Below are positions 47,982-58,703 of a stretch of 64,000 nucleotides of DNA, piece after piece. The position numbers and the translations under genes are program-made. The notes below the pieces were generated by a model. It saw nothing but the letters and a program-made list of their open reading frames with translations. It was not told where the DNA came from and ran no database searches. Origin of the DNA: Climacium dendroides (taxonomy: Eukaryota > Streptophyta > Bryopsida > Hypnales > Climaciaceae). The DNA lies in contig OX467082.1 in assembly GCA_950106755.1 (NCBI GenBank), forward strand, positions 13,578,001 through 13,642,000, given 5' to 3'. The first letter of the stretch is position 1. Every line of letters begins with the position of its first letter.

Positions 47982-48440
47982 CCCTTGGGAAAAACACTGA
48001 ATTTTTTTATTTGCCACCCATGATAAAATTCACAAATTCTGAAGTCATATTTGCAATCCAGGGCCCCAAATTATCTAGGGAAGGTGAAAAAATAAAATAT
48101 TTATGCGGCACAAAATAGGGGGCAATTTGTACATTTATCCTTGGTTGGGGCATATGGGGTCAATCCTCCTTGACCCTCTAGCTAAGGTGAATTGATCCCC
48201 TCATTGACCCGCAATTTATCCTTGGGGAAAATACTGAAATTTTGCTCTATTTTTTTAATTTATAACACATGATAAACTTTGAAATTTTTTTGTTCAAATT
48301 TGCAATTAGAGGTCCCAAATTAGCTAGGAAAGGTGAAGAAATACCAAAAAAAAAAAGTACAAAATAGGGGGCAATTTTTTACATTTACCCTTGGTTGAGG
48401 CAACGAGGGGGGGCAATCATCCCTAACCCTCTTCTTGCCA
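47982..48440 (+). repeat. Dispersed repeat G, tandem pair
   Basis: Two copies of about 238 bp start at about 47982 and 48220, each with CCTTGGG-GAAAA, ACACATGATAAA-like, CCCAAATTA-CTAGG, AAAATAGGGGGCAATTT and CCCTTGGTTG. A third copy is at 38107-38250. The pair begins right behind the promoter side of the small-ORF gene. Confidence 0.8.
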
Positions 48441-50251
48441 CGTCAGAGCCATGGGCAATAAATTGCTCACTTGGAGCTTTTACCTTCAATAATTTGCTAG
48501 TAGTACCTCCATCCCCAAATGATCTTCCTATTCGATACAATGTTCTAGATTAAGGCAAAAAATAACATTTAAAAAATCAATTTTGTACTATAAGTAGAGT
48601 TTGGTGCACTTCTAGCATTCTAAAAACTTTGAGTTTTGGAACCCTTTCCAAAGTGTAGTTTTGGAATATTGAAAAGTAAATTTTTTGGGACATTTTTAAG
48701 AACACCAATGGGCAATCAATTATTGAATGTGAGGTTGCCATTTTGTAGGTATTTAGTATATGTTCAAAATCACGTGTAGCCTTTTGTTCTATCTCCTAAA
48801 GCTTCATCCCCTTCAATTAGATAATATTCAAAGAGATGCAAAAAATAAGAATGAATAATAAATGTGGATTGAACCCATTAGTTATTTCATTTGTTTTTTG
48901 ATAGATGATTGTTTGGATGAAGAGGAAATTACTACTTACAGTTGTTTTATTAGTCCCAAATAGCAATCAAAAACCAAATTTGACCAATTCATAACGTCAC
49001 ATAGTACAATAGGAAGATCATTTTGGGACAAAGGGAGTACAAAACAACAATGCTAGAGTACAAGGAAACACAATTAGGGGGATTAAATCCCTTATTGCCT
49101 TGCCTTTGGATGATGGAGAGATGGGGCTCTGTATCCAGTCCATTTTGCTTCAATGTCCTCCCTTTTGACCTCTTCAACCTTCTTCCCTCCTATAATCCCA
49201 TTGGCAATTATTATGCTAATTTTGAGCTTTAATTTCATATTTGTTTTTATGCCGGTACGAATGAGGTTTCTACTCGAACAATTATTTCTTTATAATTTGT
49301 TAATAAAGAAAATCTCCTTGCTTTTCTTGTAGAAGTTGAATGTCAAGGCAAGAATGAAAGGTTGGTTGTATTTGTCCTAAACAATTTTTTTCAAGCATTG
49401 AATAGGTATAGCTAAGATGTACTAGAAAGAATTGGTGTTGAAATACATATATGAATGGATTTGCAACAAGAAGCTTGTAAGTGGCTCCCTGTTGTTGTTA
49501 TGTTGTTTCAAATTATAGAGTTGTCTTGTCCAAAATTTAGCAATGGTTTAGGTAGAAGGTTTGCAAATGATGGTGCATATTTTCTAGTATGTGTGATGTT
49601 AAAGAAAAATATGCTACAAAAATCTAAACATAGAAGTTAAGTGTCTCATGCAAACTAGCAAAGCATACACAACTCAAAATATAAAAGAGTTTGATTTAAT
49701 TTGAAATAAAAAAGAATGCAATTTAGGGCAATGCAAAACACAATTCAATTTTTAGAAAAATAGAATATTTTATTTTCTAATACAACTATATAGAAGTACA
49801 TAGCAAGCATATTGAAATTCAACTTTGAGGATCATAGAAGCCATTGATCCAACTAGTTGTAAAGAAGCGTTCATGAAACACCATATCAATTAGATATAGG
49901 AATAAAAAAACAAAAATTAAACAAGAAATTAGTGTGGATTTGATAAATGCTCAAGAATAAGAAGGCTTGAGATATAATATTGTTAATTTTGTTGGATTGC
50001 ACCAAAATTTGTAACATACATGTACACAAAACTCTAAAATCTTGAACATATAAGTTTAAGTTTCAAACTAAGTGTCCTAATCAAAGTAGTGGCTACCACC
50101 AATTAAATGAAATTGAGATTTAATGCTAATCTAATTTCTTGATCGCAAACTTGCACAATACAATAGTATTTTTTGATTGATCTAAAGATTTAGATAGTGT
50201 GAAATTTAGGGCTTAGAAAAAATGAAATGGTTATCAGTTTTACAATAAATC
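48441..50251. other. AT-rich DNA, no gene seen
   Basis: No supported feature. Short open frames have no recognisable domain. Confidence 0.5.
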
Positions 50252-50540
50252 CACTACAACAAAAGTAGTGTTTTATGACTACAAAATATGACTATAGTGA
50301 GTCATAAAATCAAAAAATATGACTCACACAAAAATCACTGTAGATGACTCGGAACATGACTGACTCCAGTAGTTTAGAAACAGTCGCTTCAGACATCAGT
50401 CATATTGGCAGTCATATGGATTGAAGAGTATAAATATCCATATTTATCCATAGTATGCCAACATGGCATATACTTTGATTATCATAGGAGGAGTCTTGAC
50501 TTTTTCTTGAATTGACCAGGCAAACAAAAAAATCCTACGT

Positions 50541-50996
50541 GGAATATGACTATAGTGAGTCATATTTTTTAATGACATGGAATATGACTGTAATGAGTCA
50601 TATTTTGCAATGATGTGGAATATGACTATGGTGAATCATATTTTGCAATGACATGAAATATGACTGTGGTGAATTATATTTTGCAATGATGTGAAATATG
50701 ACTACGGTGAGTCATATTTTGCAGTGACATGAAATATAACTCTTCTGAGTCATATTTTGTAATGATGTAGAATATAATTGTGGTGAGTTATATTTTTTGA
50801 TGACACGAAATATAACTATGGTGAGTCATATTTTTTGTTTTTGTAGAATGTGACTGCGGTGAGTCATATTTTTGAATGACATGAAATATGACTACGATGA
50901 GTTATATGTTTGATTGATGAGGAATATGACTACGGTGAGTCATATTTTTTAGTAACATGAAATATGACTTTTCCCAGTCATATTTTTTGATGATTT
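50541..50996 (+). repeat. Array of twelve 38-bp stem-loop units
   Basis: Exactly 12 units of 38 bp with no net indel. Most contain an 8-base inverted repeat, ATATGACT and AGTCATAT, around a 6-base loop such as ATAGTG or ACGGTG. Spacers alternate between AATGACAT-like and AATGATGT-like, which makes a 76-bp higher-order unit most visible in units 1-6. Single half-sites and one further stem precede the array at 50267-50350. Confidence 0.95.
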
Positions 50997-51541
50997 GTAA
51001 AACAATTATATGCAGTCATACATCAACATAATTTAATAGTTAAGTAAAAGAATCCATTTAATTAAAAATGAATACATATGATGTTTTAAATGGACAAAAA
51101 TTAATCACATTAGAAAGTCAAATACAAGAAAAAATGTGATTTTTTCAATAACATTTATTAGTTACTTGTACAAAATATATCACAACGGCTCTTTATATAT
51201 GTATATTTCCACAGACTTGTAAAACTTATATTCCAACAAAAATGTAAAGATGTTACCTCTTTTGTATTGCAAGTAGCCTTCAATAACTTTATTTCAACCT
51301 CCAATGCCTACATATATAAACAAAAAGGTTAGTTTTTCAATAAATGAACAATATAATTCAAACTTCAAAGATTTAAAGCACTACAAAATATGTAAATATG
51401 TTTAAGATAAAAAAATTATAATCATTATATATTCAAAAATTATAAATAATAAAAAAAATAACAATGATGATAGAGGAACTAAGAAACAAAATGTAGCAAA
51501 AAAGAAGAAGCAAAAACTAAGTGACATTATGACTACAAAAT

Positions 51542-51868
51542 ATGACTAGGAGGCAAGAAGGAGCAAAACCTATGAAGGAAGAAGAAACAAAAGTTAAAAG
51601 GCAAGAAGAAGCAAAACCTAGGATGGAAGAAGAAACAAAACCTAGGATGGAAGAAGAAACAAAAGTTAGGAGGCAAGAAGAAGCAAAACCTAGGATGGAA
51701 GAAGAAACAAAAGTTAGGAGGCAAGAAGAAGCAAAATCTAAGAAGGAAGAAGGAACAAAACTTAAGAAGGATGAAAAAGCGAAATCTAAGAAGGAAGAAG
51801 AAGCAAAACCTAAGAAGCAAAACTTAAGAAGCAAGAAGAAGAAAAACTTAAGAAGGAAAAAGAAATAA
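51542..51868 (+). repeat. AAGAAGAAGC-type tandem repeat with Lys/Glu-rich ORF
   Basis: Imperfect units of about 33-39 bases (AGGCAAGAAGAAGCAAAACC, then TAGGATGGAAGAAGAAAC) run from about 51540 to 52110. One plus-strand frame of 108 codons reads as KEEETK / RRQEEAKP repeats and turns fully basic at the end. It starts at an ATG right after an ATATGACT-type word. It is probably repeat-driven rather than a working protein, though a charged coiled-coil product cannot be excluded. Confidence 0.5.
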
Positions 51869-53888
51869 AAGTTAAAAGGCAAAAAGAAGTAAAACTTAAG
51901 AAGAAAGAAAAAGCGAAATCTAAGAAGGAAAAAGAAGCGAAACCTAAGAAGGAAAACTTCAGAAGGAAAAAGAAATAAAAATAAAAAGGCAAAAAGAAGC
52001 AAAAGCTAAGTAGGAAGAAGAAGAAAAACTTAAGAAGCAAGAAGAAGAAAAATCTAAGAGGCAACAAGAAACAAAATTTACGAAGCAACAAAAACAAAGA
52101 AGCAAGAACAAAAAAAAAGGGGGGAGGGCAAAAAGAGGAGTGGCTACAAAAAGTGGAGGCTAGGGTTTCAAAACCCTAAATTAGTGGCAACTACAAAAGA
52201 GTGACTTTCAAAAAATATGACTACAAAATATGACTGAAGAAAAATATGACTAGGTACTTTCTAAACATATTCCTTATCCAAATTGTTTTTGAGCTGCCCT
52301 AAAAGAAAAATCTTACTATCATGGAGATGTGATTGCAAAATATGACTAAAGAAAAATATGACTAGAAAATATGACTAGACATTACCTAAATATGTTCCCT
52401 ACCGTTCTCTATGAAGTATTTTGGTGACAAGCTGTGAAAGAAGTTAGATATGTCTCATTGTACATGAGTTTTAGATCTAGTTTTGATGGAGCTTTCTTTA
52501 AACACAACTTCAAATCCAACCATTGAACATAACTCTTCTTGATACCATCAAAATGCAATAATCAAGCTTGTAGTAATCAAGCTATAGATTCCAAGAAAAA
52601 GTAATCACCTTCAGAGTTTTCGAAGCTTGATGGTTGGGATTTAGTGACAATCAACATTTGGAACTTTTGATGATGATCAACATTCAAACCAAAATAAACA
52701 TTGGAGGTAGATCAAGATAAACATTCGAGTAGATAAGGTGAAGATCAACATTCAAAACAAATCTAGTGATAATTATCATTTAGAGTAAACCTAATGCATA
52801 CTTATATTTCTTCAAAATCTTGAGTAGGAACAAGTTGAAGGGATTGGCATTTGCAGGTCAAAAGGGAGGACTAGAAGAGGTAAAAAAGAAGGAAGTCTAG
52901 TTAGGGTGGGATGGACAAGAAATGGCCCCCTTAATTCTTCCATCATCCAAAGGTGGGGCAATAAGAGGATCAATCTTCCCCCAACTAGGAATTACATACT
53001 AAGTACTTCAAGGATAGTGAGTTCAACTTCTACAATGCTTAAAGAGATTGTGACTAAGTTAAATTTGATACCAAGCTTTTAAAAAAAGTATAGTATGAGT
53101 ACGGCATTGTTTTTTGTACTTTCATTTTGGATTTGGATGACTAATCTGACTACTTGGTGAGTATGATGTTTTTAAGTAACGATGGTAAAGATAATCCATT
53201 AGAGGAGGATTTGGAGGGGGATTGTTTTGAGGCACATGTATTTGATCCAACTTTGGTGTTGTCAACCAGTAGTTTTATTTTGACCTCAATAAGTCAACAT
53301 TACCTAGGAGTACTCTAGTTCTTGCCAATTGTAAGTAGGATAGTTCTAAAACTCAATATTTTCTTGACATGTTGCATAAATATATATTTTATTTAGGTTG
53401 GCAATCTTTCTGGGCAAAAAATTGGATTACAATGCATGAACATTTGATTGCACATTTTCCATTAGATGCAAGTTGTTGAAGGTGCATCTTGTGGGCAAGT
53501 AAGGCAAGATGCAATAATAATGATTTTGTAAGAAGAAAACTTACAATATGACCAAGAACAACTATAGACTTGCAAGGTGAGCATAGTATAATGTCATAGA
53601 TGCAAAGTTGAATGAGACAATAAAAACCAACAATGTTCTTGGTATAAACTTTGAAGGGGGCCCTAAAATTGACACCAAAACTACCTCAAAAGGGTCACTC
53701 TGCCAAATTATCTACTTGTGTAGAGTGGATGAAGTCGAAGATTGCAATTTTGTTTTAGAGAAACAAGAAAACTTTTGAATTGGATGTTTTGCAGATAAGA
53801 CAAACTTTTCAAGGGTATGTAGCTTCATTATTTGCAAATGATATTTGTAGTTAATGATTTGGAAAAGATCACGTGAAAGAATAAAAAG

Positions 53889-53891
<3 letters not shown>

Positions 53892-53922
<31 letters not shown>
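53892..53922 (+). repeat. (TA)n microsatellite
   Basis: An uninterrupted TA run of about 31 bases immediately inside the putative right end of the CACTA-like element. Confidence 0.95.
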
Positions 53923-53924
<2 letters not shown>

Positions 53925-54577
53925 CAATTTTTTGTAGTGTATATATAGATTTTTTGAACAATTTGTTTCTTGTTGGAACTAATACATCTAACCTTGAAGG
54001 TATGTAGTGTTTGGGGGCTCTAAATTATTCTAATCTCTATAGAACTATGGAGTTTTTTTTTGTATTTTTTGCAAATTAGGGTATTTTTTAGTGGCTCAAT
54101 ATTTTTCAACTTCTACATGAATTTTTTAGGATAGCTCTTGATTATTATGTTTTGCCGAGTGTTTTGCATTTGAAGCTTTATTTTATGTCATTCTAATAAG
54201 TATTGCAAAAGTTATAGATTATATATTGTTTTCAATCTCAAAGTGGGTAGCTAAAAATTTCCATTTTATTAAAAATTTAAAAAAATTCTTAGAAGAATAC
54301 AACCATATCTATACAAAACTTTGAATCATTCTATTTTGATGTGAAATGAAAATTATGAGGAGTTTGTTTTTTTAAGCAATGAAGACTAAAATAACATATA
54401 AGGTTGTTATTGATTGACTTAATTATTAAAAAAATTCATATGACAACAAAAATATAGGATATATCTTGTTTAATTTCACCTTAATGATTAAATTTTTTTA
54501 ATCTCATATCAAAGATACCAATGATTTACTGATTTAGGTTTAAATTTCATCTTGTATTTGTATTCTCTTAATGTATA

Positions 54578-55394
54578 CTAGCAGTTGGCGCTTGCTATGT
54601 TACGCATTCACCATTAGAATTTCATTAGAATTTTTTATGTATTAGATAGAATGCAGATCGATCAAGAATTTTAATAAATCTTTAGATAAAAATTACTAAA
54701 ATCTTCATATAATTTTCTTTATAAATAAGTATATATTGATATAAACAATAGAAATTTAATGAATGATAAATGAAATACATGCAATGATGAATATGATAAA
54801 AGATACACATACATTAGAATGCATTAGAAATTTGACTCCATTGTTACAAACAATGGCAACCCAAATTGAAGAATTGAAAGGAAAAACTTGTAAACATCAA
54901 AAACTTTGTGAGCAACTTAATTATTGTGGAATCCAAAATTGCTTCCATTGAATAAATTTCTCAAAATCATTTGGTAGTAGCAATAAAAAATTGAAATCAT
55001 GAAAACTCAAAGCTCATAAAAGCACAAAATCATAGAAATGCAAAGAAGTGTAAAGCTAAGAGTAGCAATGGATTCGTTACCTCTATAATATCATCCTATG
55101 GATCCTCTTTAATATCATCTTAATTGCAACAACTATATTATTTCTATAATATCACCCTTTGTAAAAAGTGATATTACAAAAGTGATTGCAAATTGCTACT
55201 CTATTTCTGTAATATCACATTGTGTGAAAATATGATTTCTATGTATGCATGATTGGAAATATTTTTACAAAATATTTAAAATAATTATTTTAAAGACTTA
55301 TTGAAATCATTATCATGCATTCTATTCAAATATATCAAAATTTTATTAATATGTGATACAATGAATGTGTAGCATATCAAGCTCGAGCCCCTAG
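54578..55394 (-). mobile_element. CTAG-bounded element F, copy 2
   Basis: 817 bp, the reverse complement of 19412-20211 with scattered indels. Ends read CTAGCAGTTGGCGCTTGCTA and, at the far side, TCGAGCCCCTAG. Homology to the other locus extends about 55 bp past the right CTAG (to about 55450). A 62-codon frame at 54763-54951 is not conserved in the other copy. Confidence 0.7.
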
Positions 55395-55499
55395 TATTAA
55401 TGGTAGCATTTGTGATATTATAGAGGGAGTTATGATTTTAGTAGTATGATATATTAATTTTGAATGACTATCCAGTGAAAAGAGGCTGCCTACCCTGGT

Positions 55500-55850
55500 T
55501 TGTATTAGATGCCCCCCCTCTCCCAAAAAATTTAAAGGCTGTTGATTCTTTTTTTTAAATGCTTCCCCCTCCAAAATGTTGTTCATTTCTCAAAATTTCT
55601 CAAGCCATTGATCTTTGAGATTTAATCTGAGTCATCCATCAAAATACAAATACAAATACGGAATCACAATATGGTTACAAATATGGTACCAAAGTATGGA
55701 TACAACTACTTGGTATTGGAATATGGTACAATACAAATACAAATATGATATACAGATATGGATACAAGATTTTCATTGTCCCATATTGTTTGTCATGTTA
55801 ACCTCGTTCAAAAAATTACAAGTAGGGGGGAGGGGGATGAAAAATTAATA
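55500..55850 (+). repeat. Dispersed repeat E, copy 3
   Basis: The core 55638-55770 holds ATACAAATACAAATACGG-type words. Outer parts contain CCCCCTCTCCC and, after the core, TGTCCCATATTG and GGGGGGAGGGGGATG, matched in reverse at 30.16 kb. Confidence 0.6.
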
Positions 55851-57100
55851 AATTAATTTTAATTAATAATTTTTTTTTAAATATGGGGTGGGGGGAGTTT
55901 AATTTTTTTTAATTAATTAATTAAAATTTTGAGTACATTGTGATAGAAGTGTCACTACTATGCACTCAAAAGAGGTAGTAACTGCCTACTATACTATGAA
56001 ATTATTATTCGTTAATTTTTTTTCATGTATCTTCAACTCATATTCCCACTTGTATAAAATGCACATGTTGTTGAACGCAAGTATTTTTTTACTAAAAACC
56101 TTGAAATATGACTACCAAAAAAGAATATATGGTTTCATTATGAAAATTATAAAGTTCAAAGTTGTGCTTATCTATAATTGACAAAACAAAATCAAAATTG
56201 AAACAATAAGAATAATTAAATGTCTATAGTCTACCAAAAAATCTATAATTAAAAAACTATAAATTTGTAAATAACCAAATGAAAAATTGTAAATGTGTAA
56301 AACAACCAAATGAAAAGCTATAAATGAAAACTATAAATATAAAAAATCCTACAAATATATAGAAAAATAAATGATTTTATATTGGAATTTTGTACTAACC
56401 AAGCTCTTTCTCTATATAAAGCCCTACGCATATGTTTCCTAGCAAACTTTGCTCTATTTCCATCATTTTGCAAATATTATACTCTATGATGCCTACCAAC
56501 AAAAGGATTCACCATATGTCTAAGAAACTTTGGTTTTAGTAGACTTTTTCTATGCAGCTTGCAATAATTATGCAATACATAACATGATAATTGTAATTGC
56601 CCCACACTTGTCGACGTCGCTTGCAAAGCTCTTTAAAATCCTCCATTGATTCTTTAATTTGTGAATTCTACCTATATTGATTGAAGAATCAAACTTCTTT
56701 TTATTATAAAATGTAGAATTTGTTGACTTATAGTATGGGAGGGACTTGGGTAGGTAGAATTTTCAATCAAATATGGTTTTACTACTTACATGCATCTAAC
56801 CAAGATGGTAGGATTTGCTGAAATTCACCTTTGACCCAAGTCTTAGAACAAAGGAGACCATTGGAATTGCCTTGCATTATGGATCCCACCCGGCTATCCT
56901 ATACCATTAAATGAAATTCACATGGTTTATAGGGCCACACATTTCTACAAGTTTTCAAACTATGAAAACTTGACTAGATCAACAGTTTGAAATAGTCAAG
57001 TTTTTATTTTAATATTTTAATAATTTAAATTTCTGACTAGCAATGGCATGAGGAATGGGATTGAAACGGCCCCTCCAATGTAGCTGAAAATCATTTAATA
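55851..57100. other. AT-rich DNA, no gene seen
   Basis: No supported feature. Confidence 0.5.
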
Positions 57101-57376
57101 CAAACATTTTAAAAGATTCAATCCATATTACATATTTTTAACAATACAATACTATGAAATTTGATTTTCATGCAAACATTTTAAAAGATTCAATCCATAT
57201 TACATATTTTTAACAATACAATACTATGAAATTTGATTTTCATGCAAACATTTTAAAAGATTCAATCCATATTACATATTTTTAACAATACAATACTATG
57301 AAATTTGATTTTCATGCAAACATTTTAAAAGATTCAATCCATATTACATATTTTTAACAATACAATACTATGGAAT
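57101..57376 (+). repeat. 72-bp tandem repeat, about 3.8 copies
   Basis: Units start at 57101, 57173, 57245 and 57317 with CAAACATTTTAAAAGATTCA. They are identical or nearly so, which implies recent expansion and possible length variation between individuals. Confidence 0.95.
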
Positions 57377-58262
57377 TTCTGCAAGATGAAGAAGTCAACA
57401 ATAATAGGAGGGGCATGAATGCCAAAAGGTTAAGAAAGAGGAATGTGAATCCCATCTATGGCACCACAAAAATTGGACAACTTTGTAGAATCCCTAAATT
57501 TCTTTATAATATTTTACAATCTATCTTTAGGTGTGAATATAGCTAATAATAATATCTTTGTCCCAACTACTATTGATTCTACACACAATATTTGTATATT
57601 TATGGATAGTAGATGTACCACATCTATACAATCATTCATTTTTTTTACATTAATGAGCCCTAAAAACATAAAGTACATCACACTATAAAAATGGAGTCAA
57701 TTCTAGCACAAATTGCTTGAATGTCCAAAACGACATCTATAAAGTGTAAAAATATAGGATGCCAATCATGTATGTTTTTTATCAAACATATCATATCTAG
57801 GATGCCAAACATTGTCTTCTACAACATCATAATACAAATACTGACGCTGAGGAAAAATTGCCAATTTTTTTTAAATGTTAAAAGAAGCAAATATGTTTCA
57901 TCTCCATCCATTGCCATAGACATCGAGGTTTATCAACAAACTTCAAAAACCACTTCCAAAACAAGTAAGTTTTCCAACTATTTAGCCAAATGAAGGAATC
58001 AAAAAGCCTCTACTGTAGTGTGAAAATAACCTATGGGAATTAAGGTTGACAACACATGTGGGTCTCTGCAACCCTTACTCTCGTGTATGATCTGCTACAT
58101 GATCACTTTATTTAATTCAGAAATGTTCAAAACATGTGCCTGACTAGTCCCGTAGGCTTTAAATCAAAATTGGGTACACTGCTAATAAAGTCTCCATTTT
58201 CAAAGAATGCTGACTGTGGCGCATAGCTAAAAATTGCCACCGTTTCTTATACCGACATTCTT
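57377..58262. other. AT-rich DNA, no gene seen
   Basis: Two short plus-strand frames (57458-57688, 57721-57993) show no domain and AT-driven composition. Confidence 0.4.
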
Positions 58263-58550
58263 GTGTCCAAAAGAAAGGGAGACCCTGCAGGAGCAGTCAA
58301 CCCCAGTTGTCGCATTATCCGTAACCTTCGCAGCCTTCGCTCTGGCTTTCGTTGTACCCTCTCTTCTTCCTGCGTTCGACGACATCAATCCTTAAAATAC
58401 GATTTCAAAGAGTTTTTTTTTACCTCACGACCAACCAAGCATGTGGAGCAGAAATATTATAGCTTGAACCGGAATGAAAACAATAAACTATTGAAGGCAG
58501 GAACGTGGAGTCTTCGACATGCTAGAGCAGACTTGAAGGGAAATAATTAA
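58263..58550. other. GC-richer segment next to the PWWP gene
   Basis: Composition rises from about 58200. A plus-strand frame (95 codons, opened by GTG, not ATG) is Arg/Ser-rich without a domain. It may be the 3' UTR of the PWWP gene or the 5' part of another plus-strand gene. Confidence 0.25.
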
Positions 58551-58703
58551 AAGCAAATAAACCTATGCCCTGAAGGCTCAGGGCATGATTTTTGTTTCCT
58601 CTCCACAAGCGGCGTGCATGAAACAAGTGGAATTTGTATGTAGCAATGGATTTGTCAGTTTGAAACGATCTGAAATTTTTTAAAGTAACAGCAAAAAAAA
58701 GGA

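Larger units (their letters stand above)
50252..53939. mobile_element. Possible CACTA-like element
   Basis: The left end candidate is CACTACAACAAAAGTAGTG. The right end candidate is TTTTTTGTAGTG ending at 53939, whose complement is CACTACAAAAAAT. Many ATATGACT words lie just inside the left end and again at 52200-52375, as subterminal repeats do in CACTA elements. Against this, the flanking triplets differ (ATC and TAT) and no transposase domain was readable at 52.4-53.8 kb, where only broken frames appear. The true right end might instead lie near 52390. Confidence 0.35.

Noticed and set aside
50541..50996. CRISPR array
   Set aside because: Units are contiguous 38-mers without unique spacers, in plant nuclear DNA, and no cas genes are present.
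51517..52097. Minus-strand frames of Phe/Leu repeats up to 161 codons, looking like a membrane protein
   Set aside because: They are the complement of the AAGAAG-type tandem repeat. The low-complexity pattern comes from the DNA repeat and not from a protein.
57680..58025. CACTATAAAAAT ... TACTGTAGTG as a further CACTA element
   Set aside because: Beyond CACTA the two ends do not pair and no 3-bp duplication is present.
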